DNA of 64,000 bases, from assembly GCF_003663845.1 (NCBI RefSeq), contig NZ_RCCA01000001.1:3472001-3536000 (forward strand), in the 5' to 3' direction. The notes beneath the pieces are model-generated. The model ran no database searches and was not told the DNA's origin. It worked only from the letters and a program-made list of their open reading frames with translations. A program made the translations under genes and the position numbers. Positions 40,213-50,247 of the stretch are shown here, piece by piece; within the stretch, counting starts at the first letter, position 1, and each line of letters begins with the position of its first letter. This stretch comes from Chryseobacterium sp. 7. GTDB lineage: Bacteria > Bacteroidota > Bacteroidia > Flavobacteriales > Weeksellaceae.

Positions 40213-41118
40213 ATGTTTAAATTACTTTCAAAAGAAAGCAATATTTTTTCAATACCTGTGTATATTGGTTTTCTTCTTTTAGTAGTCATAATATTTAACA
40301 TACTGAATTTCAACACTTACGAAGCTATAGTTGCCGGAATAACTTTTCTGGGAATTGCTTTGGGATATTTTTGTTTTCACAGTATTGCTCTTAATTATCA
40401 GACCCATCTGCCTTTATTTTTATATACTTTTTTCATTTTCGGGCTGTATCCCGGAAATTTGGATATAGGAATTGCCGTTTCTCTGCTTACGAATTCTTTC
40501 TTGATCCTTCTTCTGACGAGTGCGGATGAAGATATCAGGAAGAAGTCATATGTACTGGTAGGAGCCATTGTGGCACTGAACTTTATTTTTCTTCCCACTA
40601 CCTGGCCTATGGCTGTTTTTGTGATCATTCACGTGATTGCTACCTCTGCCAGAATCACATTGAACCTTTTTAGGTTTCTGCTGGGGATTGTTCTCATTAC
40701 ATTCAGTTATTTTTCTGTGATGTATTTCGTACAGTTTACTTCATGGAATATAGATTATTTCCCCTTTGGTAAGATGAAACCGGTAACGGATTACACGGAG
40801 CTTCTGCCGCTGATTCCTGTGGTTCTGATGCTTATTTACGCGGTATATGACCATTTTAAAAACTATAATAAGAAAAGCCCGATAAGCAGATACAAATATA
40901 CCTTTCTGCTGGTCTTTTCTGTAGCACAGCTTATTTCCATTATCCTGTATATGAACAAAAGCTATGAATATCTGCTTCTTCTGGCATTTCCTTCAAGCAT
41001 TATTCTAAGCAGAATGATGAGATTTTTACCAAAATACTGGATGCGTGAGGCCAGTGTATGGCTTATTATTATTAGTTTACTGACCTTTAAAGCAGGTACA
41101 GTTTTTGATTTATTTTAA
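40213..41118 (+). CDS. DUF6427-type polytopic membrane protein
   Basis: 301 residues with about eight to nine hydrophobic segments (VYIGFLLLVVIIFNILNF at residues 16-33, then near 45-60, 66-80, 85-100, 113-135, 150-170, 195-210, 230-245, 255-270). Few charged residues and no catalytic motif. The protein fits the DUF6427 group, conserved next to DUF6341 and to the DUF3109 gene in Flavobacteriia. A transport or envelope role is a guess. The next gene begins 6 bases later. Confidence 0.75.
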   Translation: MFKLLSKESNIFSIPVYIGFLLLVVIIFNILNFNTYEAIVAGITFLGIALGYFCFHSIALNYQTHLPLFLYTFFIFGLYPGNLDIGIAVSLLTNSFLILLLTSADEDIRKKSYVLVGAIVALNFIFLPTTWPMAVFVIIHVIATSARITLNLFRFLLGIVLITFSYFSVMYFVQFTSWNIDYFPFGKMKPVTDYTELLPLIPVVLMLIYAVYDHFKNYNKKSPISRYKYTFLLVFSVAQLISIILYMNKSYEYLLLLAFPSSIILSRMMRFLPKYWMREASVWLIIISLLTFKAGTVFDLF

Positions 41119-41124
41119 AAAATT

Positions 41125-41709
41125 ATGATTCAGATAGACGATAAATTGATTTCCGAGGAAATTTTTTCCGAAGAATTTGTTTGCAACCTTACGAAATGCA
41201 AGGGTGCATGTTGTGTGGAAGGAGATGTAGGAGCTCCGTTGGACAAAAACGAGCTTGAGATATTGGACAGTATTTTTGATCAGATAAAACCTTACCTTAC
41301 CCAGGAAGGCATCAAAGCCCTTGAAGAACAGGGTACATGGACTACTGATCCGCACGACGGAATGTATGTTACTCCTATGGTGGAGGACCGCGAATGCGCT
41401 TATGTGACGTTTGATGAAAAAGGAATTACCAAATGTGGTATAGAGAAAGCATATGAAGATGGTGCTGTAGACTGGCAGAAACCTATTTCATGCCACCTTT
41501 ACCCCATTCGTGTTACGGAATATTCTGCATTTACCGCTCTGAATTATCATGAGTGGAATGTATGCAGTGATGCCTGTACACTTGGGAAAGAGCTTCAGGT
41601 TCCTGTTTACAAGTTTTTAAAAACTCCACTGACGAGAAAATACGGTGAAGAATTTTATACTGTTCTGAGCGAAGCCGCTGAAGAATGGAAAAAAGAATAT
41701 GGTTCTTAA
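41125..41709 (+). CDS. DUF3109 family protein (Cys-rich, YkgJ-like)
   Basis: 194 residues. Conserved cysteines suggest a metal or Fe-S site: CNLTKCKGACC (about residues 15-25), ECAYV (about 89-93), KCGIEKAYEDG, ISCHLYPIRV (about 119-128) and CSDACTLG. This pattern is the DUF3109 signature, related to the zinc/iron-cluster YkgJ group. The gene lies 6 bases after DUF6427 and is closed by a terminator. Enzymatic role unknown. Confidence 0.87.
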   Translation: MIQIDDKLISEEIFSEEFVCNLTKCKGACCVEGDVGAPLDKNELEILDSIFDQIKPYLTQEGIKALEEQGTWTTDPHDGMYVTPMVEDRECAYVTFDEKGITKCGIEKAYEDGAVDWQKPISCHLYPIRVTEYSAFTALNYHEWNVCSDACTLGKELQVPVYKFLKTPLTRKYGEEFYTVLSEAAEEWKKEYGS

Positions 41710-41736
41710 CCGGTCAGGATTTGAATTCAATAACAA

Positions 41737-41764
41737 AAAAACCGCAGATTTCTCTGCGGTTTTT
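41737..41764. terminator. Bidirectional terminator between DUF3109 and M16 genes
   Basis: AAAAACCGCAGA pairs perfectly with TCTGCGGTTTTT around TTTC. Confidence 0.88.
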
Positions 41765-41780
41765 AATTTGAAACAGGGAT

Positions 41781-44624
41781 TTATTTTTTTGTATCTGTTC
41801 CTGTTTTAGTTGCTTTTGGGGTATTTGCAATCCCATCTTCCGGCATTAAAATAGCCATACTTCTTCCGTTGGATAGATATTTTTTAGCAACGTCCTGAAG
41901 ATCCTTTACCGTAAGTGCCTTCACTTTATCCGGGTAATTCAGAATAGCATATGGATCACTGCCATCCACCTGGTTTTGGGAAATACCCTGTAACCAGTAG
42001 CTGTTGTTTTTAAGGCTTGTATTATATTCGTTGTATTCTCCTTCTTTATATTTATCAAGGTCTTTCTGATCAGGGCCTTTGTCTATCAGTTTTTGTAATT
42101 CAGCGATTGCACTTTTTGTAAGTTTATCTACATTTTCAGGGCCACAGGGGAAATTAACTGTAAAATCATAACCGCTATATGGAATTTTCATGAAGCTTCC
42201 ACTTGCTCCGCCTCCATAAATACCACTTTCATCTTCTCTTAATTTCTCAAGAATTTTAATGGTAGCAACTTCACCTAAAGCTGAAATTGCAAAGGCTTCC
42301 TTCTCATTATAAGGAGCTTCTCCACTGTAAGAAATGGTTACAAGGCTCTTTGGTTCTTTTCCTTTTTTGTAAACCTTTGTATATCCTCCTTCTATAGGTC
42401 TGTACCCTGTATCTTTGAAGGTAGATGATTTTCCTGTTGCAGGAAGTGATGCAATATACTGCAGGACTTCATTTTTAAGCTGTCCCTCATCTATGTTGCC
42501 TATAAAATAGAAGTGAAAATTTCCTGCATTGGCAAATTTCTGTCTGTAGATATCATATGCCATTTTATAATCTGTATTCGCCCAATCTTTTTCTGTAGGT
42601 TCAAGACTGGTAAATCTTGGATTTTTCTGATTGATAAATTTTGAATATTCATTCGTAAAATAGTATCCGGGATCTGAATCTACATGAGTCAACGTTGCAG
42701 ATTTCTTTGATTTATAAGCATTGAATGCATCAGGATCGTAATTTAAATCCGTAAAACAAGCATAAATTAATTCCATAGCCGTTTTCAAATCTTTTTTCGA
42801 ACTCGTTCCTGAGACACCTTCTGTAGGTCCACCTATATAAGAGCCTGCACTCACCTGTTTTCCTGCAAGATAATGGGTAAGATCAGTTTGGGAAAGTCCT
42901 GCCAATCCAGCTTCCAGCAAAGCATCGAAAGCAAATTTTGTTTTATTGTAATCGGCATCCGGAATAACAGACACACCTCCGAGGCTTATGGCCGAAAAAA
43001 CAATTTCATCATCTTTAAAATCTGTTTTTTTGAAGGTTACTTTAGCACCATTATTTAGTGTCCAGGTGGTAGTTCCTAATTTGGTATCTGTTTCCGTTTT
43101 AGTTATTTTCCCTTCGGATTTGAATGGTTTTATTAAGCTTTCAATCTTGGTTTTTTCTTCATAAGGTTTAAGATCAGCCATTTTCACGGCATCAAATGTA
43201 TTCAGAACCATAGCCTCTGTCGGCATTTTAATATTATCTTTTTGAGGTCCTGTAATAATGATGACCCTGCTGTCATCCTTTACCAGTTTTTTGATAATTC
43301 CATTGGTTTGTTCCAATGTTATGGCTGGAAGAACTTTTTTAATGTGATCATATCCCCAGGTAATCCCAGGAATTGGCTCCTGCCTCAAAAAATTATCGAC
43401 ATAGCCATCTACCAGATCACCACTTTCGTTTTTATCTTTATTGTTATAAGCCCATTCATAAGATGAAAGCATCTGGTCTTTTGCTCTGTCCAGTTCAGAT
43501 TGGGTAAATCCGAATCTTTTTGCTCTTTCCACTTCTTCCAAAAGAACTTTCAGCGCATTCAGCTGATCACCGTCTTTTGTAGTGGCAGATCCCTGAAATG
43601 CTTCTTTAGTTCTGGCATAGGTTCCTCCATGGTACACCGAACCATACGTAAAAGGTGGATTGTTGGAGTTTACCAGTTCTGCCAATCTGCTGTTCAGCAT
43701 CATATTCACAAGGCCTTCCACCACACTTTTATCATACTGCTGAACCGTTACATTCGGCTGGTAGGTTTCGGAATCTTTGATAACGAACTGCACTCCGGAA
43801 CCTGTAGCATCAGGGTCTGTCTCAATAGCTACCAGTGCTTCTTTATGATTGGGAAGCTCAAAAGATTTTCTTTCTTTAGGTTTTGCAGGATTTTTATATT
43901 TGCTGAAATTATCTTTGATTTTTTTTTCAATTTCATCTACATTCACATCTCCTACTACTACAATAGCCATGAGATCCGGTCTGTACCAATCATGATGAAA
44001 TTGCCTGATAAGATCCGGTTTGAAATCTTTAAGCACCTCTTTTTTTCCAATAGGAAGTCTTTCTGCATACTGAGATTTGTATAAAAGCTTGGGAAGGTAT
44101 TTATCCGCCATTCTCTTGCCAGGCCCAAGACCTAACCTCAGTTCTTCCAATACCACTCCTCTCTCTTTATTGATCTGTTTGTCTGAAAGTGTTGCATTAA
44201 ATGCCCAGTCTTCCATTACTTTCAGTCCGGCATCCAGATTTCCGGGTTTATCCAACGGAACGGGAAGCATGTAAACCGTTTCATCGAAGCTGGTAGAAGC
44301 ATTAAGGTGCTGCCCGAACTTGACTCCTATGGATTGTAAAAAGTCTACTAATTTATTATCTGGAAAATTTTTGGTTCCGTTGAAGTTCATGTGCTCCATA
44401 AAGTGAGCCAATCCTCTTTGATTTTCGTCTTCAAGAATAGATCCGGCATTGATCGCCAGACGGAATTCTACTTTTTTCTCTGGTAAAGCATTTTTTTTGA
44501 TATAGTACTTCATTCCGTTGGATAGTGTTCCGATTCTTACAGAAGGATCCACAGGGATGTTCTGTCCATATCCATTAACAGACATCAGAAAGATGACCGA
44601 AAGCGAAGATAATATTTTTCTCAT
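41781..44624 (-). CDS. M16 family zinc peptidase (pitrilysin type), exported, copy 1
   Basis: 947 residues with signal peptide (1-20, ending GYG). The active M16 domain carries the inverse zinc motif HFMEH (His74, Glu77, His78) and the distal Glu154 in KERGVVLEE, so it should be catalytic. A central domain and a second, inactive M16-like half follow (residues about 500-900; contains GVSGTSSKKDLKTAMELI and YSGEAPYNEKEAFAI). The enzyme probably degrades peptides in the periplasm. It is a tandem paralogue of the gene at 44925. A TATTTTTG box lies 21 bases upstream. Confidence 0.93.
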   Translation of the reverse strand: MRKILSSLSVIFLMSVNGYGQNIPVDPSVRIGTLSNGMKYYIKKNALPEKKVEFRLAINAGSILEDENQRGLAHFMEHMNFNGTKNFPDNKLVDFLQSIGVKFGQHLNASTSFDETVYMLPVPLDKPGNLDAGLKVMEDWAFNATLSDKQINKERGVVLEELRLGLGPGKRMADKYLPKLLYKSQYAERLPIGKKEVLKDFKPDLIRQFHHDWYRPDLMAIVVVGDVNVDEIEKKIKDNFSKYKNPAKPKERKSFELPNHKEALVAIETDPDATGSGVQFVIKDSETYQPNVTVQQYDKSVVEGLVNMMLNSRLAELVNSNNPPFTYGSVYHGGTYARTKEAFQGSATTKDGDQLNALKVLLEEVERAKRFGFTQSELDRAKDQMLSSYEWAYNNKDKNESGDLVDGYVDNFLRQEPIPGITWGYDHIKKVLPAITLEQTNGIIKKLVKDDSRVIIITGPQKDNIKMPTEAMVLNTFDAVKMADLKPYEEKTKIESLIKPFKSEGKITKTETDTKLGTTTWTLNNGAKVTFKKTDFKDDEIVFSAISLGGVSVIPDADYNKTKFAFDALLEAGLAGLSQTDLTHYLAGKQVSAGSYIGGPTEGVSGTSSKKDLKTAMELIYACFTDLNYDPDAFNAYKSKKSATLTHVDSDPGYYFTNEYSKFINQKNPRFTSLEPTEKDWANTDYKMAYDIYRQKFANAGNFHFYFIGNIDEGQLKNEVLQYIASLPATGKSSTFKDTGYRPIEGGYTKVYKKGKEPKSLVTISYSGEAPYNEKEAFAISALGEVATIKILEKLREDESGIYGGGASGSFMKIPYSGYDFTVNFPCGPENVDKLTKSAIAELQKLIDKGPDQKDLDKYKEGEYNEYNTSLKNNSYWLQGISQNQVDGSDPYAILNYPDKVKALTVKDLQDVAKKYLSNGRSMAILMPEDGIANTPKATKTGTDTKK

Positions 44625-44645
44625 CTACATTATTTTTTGACCTAC

Positions 44646-44653
44646 CAAAAATA
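44646..44653 (-). promoter_or_regulatory. -7 box of M16 copy 1 (TATTTTTG)
   Basis: A consensus match 21 bases before the start codon, in the 300-bp gap to copy 2, which also holds the terminator of copy 2 and otherwise shows nothing. Confidence 0.55.
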
Positions 44654-44877
44654 TTGATTCTCCAAGTAATTGGGCTTTTTGACACGGTTAAATTCGAGTT
44701 AAAAAATTTAAATATTACAAAACAAAAACAAATTGTTTATTTTATATTAATTAAAGTGGTTTTCAATTGAAAAAATTCATTAATTATTTAAAACAGACTA
44801 TTTAAAAATAATTACACCTCCTCCATTCCACTAACAAAATAGATTAATAAGCCTTTATACTATCCTTTTAAAACAAA

Positions 44878-44904
44878 AAAACCGTTGTAAAATACAACGG
44901 TTTT
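44878..44904 (-). terminator. Terminator after M16 copy 2
   Basis: AAAACCGTTGTA pairs perfectly with TACAACGGTTTT around AAA. It separates the two tandem M16 genes into distinct transcripts. Confidence 0.85.
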
Positions 44905-44924
44905 CTTATTTTGACTAAAAAATT

Positions 44925-47789
44925 TTAATTAGCAGCTCCTGCTTTTACAGTCGCAGTTTCTACTTTTTTAGGTTCATCTTTTTTAGCTTTTTCCCAGCCG
45001 TCTTCCGGCATTAGTGTTGCTACAATTCTTCCTTTTGTAAGGTATTTTTTAGCAACATCCTGAAGATCTTTTACAGTAAGTGCTTTTACTTTATCCTGAT
45101 AATTAAGGATGTCATATTTATCACTTCCGTCTAATTGGTTTTTAGCAATAGCATTCATCCAGAACATATTGTCTTTAAGTTCTGTTTTATTATCATTGTA
45201 TTCTCCTTCTTTGTACTTATCAAGATCTTTCTGCTCAGGACCATTGTCAATAAGCTTCTGAAGCTCAGCAAGAGCACTTTTTGTTAGTTTATCTGCATTT
45301 TCCGGACCACACGGGAAGTTGATTCCAAAACTATAAGTTCCGTAGGGTACTTTGTTCATTCCTCCTCTTGCACCACCGCCGTAGATACCGCTTTCATCTT
45401 CTCTTAATTTTTCTATTACCTTAATGGTAGCCACTTCCCCAAGGGCAGATAATGCTAAGGCATCTTTTTCATTGTAAGGTGCTTCTCCACTGTATGAAAT
45501 TGAAACCATACTCTTTGGATCTTTCCCTTTTTTGTACACTTTGGTATAATCTCCGGTAATGGTTCTGTATCCTGTATCTTTGAACATGGCTGGCTTTCCT
45601 GATGACGGAAGACTTGCAATATACTGCAGAACCTGATCTTTAAACTTGACCTCATCTATATTTCCTACAAAATAAAACTGGAAGTTTCCGGCATTGGCAA
45701 ATTTCTCTTTATAGATATCATATGTTTTTTTATAGTCTGTATTGGCCCAGTCCTTTTCCAATGGAAACAGTCCGATGAATCTCGGATTTTTCTGATTCAT
45801 GAATTTTGCGTGCTCATTGGAGAAATAAGCCTGAGGATTTGACAACAGGTTACTTAGCATTGCCGACTGCTTTTCTTTGTAAGCATTAAAGGATGCCGGA
45901 TTGTAATTTAAGCTTGTAAAATAAGCATACACGAGTTCCATGGCAGTTCCCAGATCCTTTTGAGTGGTTCTTCCGGACAGCCCTTCATAAAGAGGCACTA
46001 TCAAAGGGTTTACGTTTACCTGCTTACCCGCAAGATAATTGGCAAGATCTGCTTTGGAGAATCCTCCTACTCCTGCTTCCGACAGTGCGGAGAAAGCAAA
46101 CTGTGTTTTGTTGTAATCAGCATCAGGAATAAGAGAAGTTCCTCCTAAGCTTCTTGCTGTAAATACAATTTCGTCATCTTTAAAATCAGTTTTCTTGAAA
46201 GTCACTTTAGCTCCGTTGCTTAATGTCCAGGTTGTTGTTCCTAATTTAGCATCTGTTTCTGTTTTGGCAATTTTTCCTTCAGATTTGAAAGGCTTTATTA
46301 AGTTTTTGATGGTTTCTTTTTCTTCATAAGGCTTAAGGTCTGCCATTTTCACCGCATCAAATGTATTCAGAACCATTGCTTCTGTAGGCATGGTTACATT
46401 GTCTTTTTTAGGCCCTGTAATTACAATCACCCTGCTGTCATCTTTTACCATCTTTTTGATGATTTCATTGGTTTGTGCAAGGGTAACGGATGGCAGGAAA
46501 GATTTTGTATCTTCATATTCCCATGCAATTCCGGGGATGGGTTCCTGCTCCAGGAAGTTTCTTACATATTCCTCTACCAGCATACCGCTTTCTGTTTTAT
46601 CTTTATTGTTATAAGATCTTTCAAGGTTAGAAAGCACCTGGGATTTTGCTCTGTCCAATTCAGACTGGGTAAATCCGAATCTTTTTGCTCTTTCCACTTC
46701 TTCCAAAAGAACTTTCAGCGCATTCAGCTGATTTCCTTCCTTTACCATGGCAAATCCCTGGAAAGCTTCTTTGCTTCTTGCATAAGTTCCCCCATGGTAT
46801 ACGGAACCGAAAGTAAAAGGCGGGTTGGTAGAGTTAATCAGTTCTCTCAGCCTGTTATTCAGCATCGTGGTTGAAAGATTTTCTATAAGGCTCTGATTGT
46901 ATTGCTGAACCGTTACATCCGGTGTGTAGGAATCTGCATCTTTCATGATGAACTGCACCATAGAGTTGGTAGCATCCGGATCTGTTTCAATAGCTACCAG
47001 TGTTTCTTTATGATTCGGAAGGTCAAAAGATTTTCTTTCTCTGGGTTTTGAAGGATTTTTATATTTGCTGAAATTATCTTTGATTTTTTTCTCAATTTCA
47101 TCTACATTGATGTCTCCTACTACTACAATTGCCATCAAATCCGGTCTGTACCAATCCTGATGAAATTTTCTGACTACATCAGGTTTAAAGTTTTCCAGTA
47201 TTTCTTTTTTCCCGATCGGAAGCCTTTCTGCATATTGAGACTTATATAAAAGCTTGGGAAGATATTTATCCATCATCCTTTTATCTGCTCCAAGACCTAA
47301 TCTCAGTTCTTCCAGTACTACTCCTCTTTCTTTATTGATCTGTTCGTCTGAAAGGGTTGCATTAAATGCCCAGTCTTCCATCACTTTTAGTCCGGCATCC
47401 AGATTTCCGGGTTTATCCAAAGGAACCGGAAGCATGTAAACGGTTTCATCAAAACTGGTATAAGCATTAAGGTGCTGCCCGAATTTTACTCCGATAGACT
47501 GTAAAAAGTCTACTAGTTTATTATCGGGAAAATTTTTGGTTCCGTTGAAGTTCATGTGCTCCATAAAGTGGGCCAATCCTCTTTGATTTTCGTCTTCAAG
47601 AATAGATCCGGCATTAATGGCCAGACGGAAATCTACTTTTTTTTCTGGTAAAGTGTTCTTTTTGATGTAGTACTTCATTCCGTTGGAAAGGGTACCGATT
47701 CTTACGGACGGATCCACTGGGATATTCTGTCCAAAAGCGTTCGCAGACATCAGGAAAATGACTGCAAATGAAGATAATACTTTTTTCAT
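44925..47789 (-). CDS. M16 family zinc peptidase (pitrilysin type), exported, copy 2
   Basis: 954 residues, colinear with copy 1. Signal peptide 1-20 (ending AFG), zinc motif HFMEH at the same position (74-78) and distal Glu154 retained. The first about 270 residues are nearly identical to copy 1; the second half differs much more, especially around residues 580-680 (GLSGRTTQKDLGTAMELVYAY). A longer Lys/Ala-rich tail (EKAKKDEPKKVETATVKAGAAN) is found only here. Two full-length active-looking copies suggest different substrates or regulation. Confidence 0.93.
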   Translation of the reverse strand: MKKVLSSFAVIFLMSANAFGQNIPVDPSVRIGTLSNGMKYYIKKNTLPEKKVDFRLAINAGSILEDENQRGLAHFMEHMNFNGTKNFPDNKLVDFLQSIGVKFGQHLNAYTSFDETVYMLPVPLDKPGNLDAGLKVMEDWAFNATLSDEQINKERGVVLEELRLGLGADKRMMDKYLPKLLYKSQYAERLPIGKKEILENFKPDVVRKFHQDWYRPDLMAIVVVGDINVDEIEKKIKDNFSKYKNPSKPRERKSFDLPNHKETLVAIETDPDATNSMVQFIMKDADSYTPDVTVQQYNQSLIENLSTTMLNNRLRELINSTNPPFTFGSVYHGGTYARSKEAFQGFAMVKEGNQLNALKVLLEEVERAKRFGFTQSELDRAKSQVLSNLERSYNNKDKTESGMLVEEYVRNFLEQEPIPGIAWEYEDTKSFLPSVTLAQTNEIIKKMVKDDSRVIVITGPKKDNVTMPTEAMVLNTFDAVKMADLKPYEEKETIKNLIKPFKSEGKIAKTETDAKLGTTTWTLSNGAKVTFKKTDFKDDEIVFTARSLGGTSLIPDADYNKTQFAFSALSEAGVGGFSKADLANYLAGKQVNVNPLIVPLYEGLSGRTTQKDLGTAMELVYAYFTSLNYNPASFNAYKEKQSAMLSNLLSNPQAYFSNEHAKFMNQKNPRFIGLFPLEKDWANTDYKKTYDIYKEKFANAGNFQFYFVGNIDEVKFKDQVLQYIASLPSSGKPAMFKDTGYRTITGDYTKVYKKGKDPKSMVSISYSGEAPYNEKDALALSALGEVATIKVIEKLREDESGIYGGGARGGMNKVPYGTYSFGINFPCGPENADKLTKSALAELQKLIDNGPEQKDLDKYKEGEYNDNKTELKDNMFWMNAIAKNQLDGSDKYDILNYQDKVKALTVKDLQDVAKKYLTKGRIVATLMPEDGWEKAKKDEPKKVETATVKAGAAN

Positions 47790-47898
47790 GGTTATTTGAT
47801 TTTATTTACAGGCTTAAAAGTATCAATTCTTCACAAGGTGAAAAAGCAGGATCTGAAAAATGTATAGTTAAATTTGAGTTAAAAGTATTAAAATACCA

Positions 47899-47924
47899 AA
47901 AAACCGGGAAATTTCCCGGTTTTT
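47899..47924 (-). terminator. Terminator after the exported 228-residue protein
   Basis: AAAAACCGGGAAA pairs perfectly with TTTCCCGGTTTTT with no loop bases left over, so a few central bases must form the loop. Confidence 0.85.
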
Positions 47925-47944
47925 ATCTCTTAAAAAGTGATTTT

Positions 47945-48631
47945 TTACTTAAAATCAGCATCCGTAACTCCGGAGTTGATAACCACTTTTGTCGTTTTTA
48001 TGGTCATTTTCTGGCCTGCTCCTTCAGCTTCTACTTCAGCAGGAAACTGTAATCCGTCTACAGTCATATAGCTTTTGATAGTTGCATTTCCTTCACCTGC
48101 GCTTGTTTTATACAATAACCCTGTAGCTGCATCGAAATAAAACTTTCCTTTGTCAGAAGACAATACATTGTAGTCTTTACCATCTAATTTTTCTGTAGAT
48201 ACTGTCTGGAAATTAGAGGCGTCAAAAGCCAGCGCATCAATTGGTTTTCCTTTTTTCAGCTCCGCAATTTTGTCAGCCGGGATGTCTGTTTTAGTTCCCA
48301 TCTGATCAAAATATCCTTTCTCACCGTCAAAAAGCTGAACCATTTCTTTCCCCATCAGCGATTGTACAGACTTGAATTTATTTCCTAGTTTCTTAGTGGT
48401 CATTTGGATTTCCATTCCCTGTACAGAAACTGTGTTATCAGTAATGGTAGATTTTACAGCGTCCAATTTATCTTTTCCTCCTAGAGCTTTGAAATAATTA
48501 TCCACAACTTCTTTAGGTGTCAGTTTTGATTTTACAGCTTCTGTTTTAACAGTTGCAGCCGCTTTCTTCTGAGCTGCTGCCGGTACTGAAAAAAGTACAG
48601 CGCAGAAAAACGGAATGATGATCTTTTTCAT
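47945..48631 (-). CDS. Exported beta-rich protein next to the M16 genes
   Basis: 228 residues with signal peptide (1-20, ending AAAQ), then a basic linker and a repeat-like, strand-rich body (KSTITDNTVSVQGMEIQMTTKKLGNKFKS, LFDGEKGYFDQMGTKTDI, GLLYKTSAGEGNATIKSYMTVDGLQFPAEVE). The pattern is like LolA or outer-membrane lipoprotein-sorting folds and like the small domains found behind M16 peptidases in Bacteroidota. It lies directly upstream of the M16 pair on the same strand, but its own terminator separates it. Function unproven. Confidence 0.7.
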   Translation of the reverse strand: MKKIIIPFFCAVLFSVPAAAQKKAAATVKTEAVKSKLTPKEVVDNYFKALGGKDKLDAVKSTITDNTVSVQGMEIQMTTKKLGNKFKSVQSLMGKEMVQLFDGEKGYFDQMGTKTDIPADKIAELKKGKPIDALAFDASNFQTVSTEKLDGKDYNVLSSDKGKFYFDAATGLLYKTSAGEGNATIKSYMTVDGLQFPAEVEAEGAGQKMTIKTTKVVINSGVTDADFK

Positions 48632-48681
48632 ATTTATAATAAAGTTTATTGGGTAAATATAGGAATATTGGCGGACATAGA

Positions 48682-48743
48682 AATAAGTAATGAGTAATGA
48701 ATGATAAATGATAGATGGTAAATGATTGGTGATGATGAATTAC
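48682..48743. repeat. TAATGAGTAATGAATGATAAATGAT-like low-complexity intergenic repeat
   Basis: Degenerate units of AATGA and GATAA, of a type also found at 55972-56000 and 63961-64000. No coding potential. Confidence 0.5.
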
Positions 48744-48768
48744 TCTTTAGGTATGGATATAGAAAAAG

Positions 48769-48796
48769 AAAAACCGCCAAAGAATTGACGGTTTTC
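48769..48796 (-). terminator. Terminator after tig
   Basis: GAAAACCGTCAA and TTGGCGGTTTTT pair with one G-T wobble around AGAA-type loop bases, followed on the minus strand by T-rich sequence. Confidence 0.65.
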
Positions 48797-48818
48797 AAAT
48801 ATTTATATCTGAGTATAA

Positions 48819-50153
48819 TTATTTCTTAAGTTCTTCTAAAAATTCGTCGTGAGAAATTTTAGTTTCTTTTTTGCTGGCTTTTTCAAGAATTACATCTTTC
48901 AATTTAGCCATAGCTACTTCAGAAGAAATTTGTCTTACCTGCTCCTGGTCTTTCAACATTTCAACAGCATATTTCTGGATTTCTTCATCACCCAGGTGGT
49001 GGATTCCGTAGATTGCCAATTGGTTTTTCACCAACTGCTCAGCCTGAGCCAATACATCAGCATAATCCAGGTTGATTTCGTTATCAGTCATCAATTTACC
49101 TTCAATGATCTGGTATCTCAACTGGTTTTTCTCAGCTTCAAGAATTTCTTTAGCCTGTACTTCAGACTGGATGTTCTGGTTAGAGAATAATAACCACTTC
49201 ACAAGGAATGTTTCAGGAAGTTTTACTTCTTCTTTCTCAGTTACCTGCTCTAATACCTTATTCACAAAGTGAACATCAGCATTTTGCTGGAAGTACTCGT
49301 CTAATTCAGTTTTCACTTTATCTTTAAGTTCATCTTCAGACTTAATGTTTCCTTCTCCGTATACTTTGTCGAATAACTCCTGGTTAAGCTCAGCTAAGTT
49401 TAATGAATAGAAATCTTTTACTTTTACTTCTAATTCATTGTGGTGTAGGTGCTCTACTTCTTCTTTGCTGAATCCTAATTCTTTAGCTAGTTCTTCGTCA
49501 CCTGCAAGAGTTTCTTTTGTTACTTTTACAGAACCTTCCATTTTCAAACCTTTTACCAATTTGAAAGCTTCTTTGTTTTCAGCGGTAATGGTAAGGTTTT
49601 TTGGGTGGTGGTGGTGCTCTCCTTCAGCATCTTCTTCCACAACCTGAGAAACTTCTAAAGCAATGTAAGAATCTTTAGTGATTTTATCTTGAGGAACCTG
49701 CTCTGCGAAACGCTTCTGCATGTTTTCAATACTCTTGCTGATTTCTTTTTCAGAAGCTTCTACTTTGTAATGAGGAGCTTCATATTTAGCTAAATCTATA
49801 GTGAATTCAGGCTCATATCCTACTTCGAAAGCAACTTCTAACTGATCAGCATTGTAATCCAATTCGTTTACTGGCTGAGGAACAGGCTGACCAACTAATC
49901 TTAGTTTATTTTCATTAACATAGTTGTTTAAAGCATCAGAAACTTGTCTGTTGATTTCTTCAAATGCAATACCTGCTTCATATTGTTTTTTAACCATACT
50001 CAAAGGCACTTTCCCTTTTCTGAATCCAGGAACTTGCGCATTTTTAGCATAATTAATCAACTGCTTCTCTACTTTTTCTTTGTAGTCAGATTTTTCCAAT
50101 GTTACTGTAAGCAATGCACTTACGTCATCATGGTTTTGTGCGGTAACCTTCAT
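48819..50153 (-). CDS. tig: Trigger factor
   Basis: 444 residues, a ribosome-bound chaperone with peptidyl-prolyl isomerase activity. The ribosome-binding N-domain ends with the signature GFRKGKVPLSMV (about residues 44-55). The central FKBP-like domain is divergent and contains a His-rich loop (EGEHHHHPKN, about 177-186). The C-terminal helical arms (residues about 260-430) hold the client cradle. Length fits the family. It has its own promoter and a terminator-like hairpin downstream. Confidence 0.93.
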   Translation of the reverse strand: MKVTAQNHDDVSALLTVTLEKSDYKEKVEKQLINYAKNAQVPGFRKGKVPLSMVKKQYEAGIAFEEINRQVSDALNNYVNENKLRLVGQPVPQPVNELDYNADQLEVAFEVGYEPEFTIDLAKYEAPHYKVEASEKEISKSIENMQKRFAEQVPQDKITKDSYIALEVSQVVEEDAEGEHHHHPKNLTITAENKEAFKLVKGLKMEGSVKVTKETLAGDEELAKELGFSKEEVEHLHHNELEVKVKDFYSLNLAELNQELFDKVYGEGNIKSEDELKDKVKTELDEYFQQNADVHFVNKVLEQVTEKEEVKLPETFLVKWLLFSNQNIQSEVQAKEILEAEKNQLRYQIIEGKLMTDNEINLDYADVLAQAEQLVKNQLAIYGIHHLGDEEIQKYAVEMLKDQEQVRQISSEVAMAKLKDVILEKASKKETKISHDEFLEELKK

Positions 50154-50175
50154 TATTGATTAAAATTTTAGGTTG

Positions 50176-50183
50176 CAAAAATA
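50176..50183 (-). promoter_or_regulatory. -7 box of tig (TATTTTTG)
   Basis: A consensus match 22 bases before the start codon. Confidence 0.6.
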
Positions 50184-50247
50184 TGAATTTTTTATGAAAA
50201 TCACCCATTTAAAATCAACTTATAACGCCAAATATTGTTAAATAAAA

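Noticed and set aside
43500..44084. 194-codon plus-strand frame inside M16 copy 1
   Set aside because: It lies antisense to strongly conserved peptidase sequence, has Phe/Ser/His-rich composition typical of antisense frames, and a similar frame occurs opposite copy 2.
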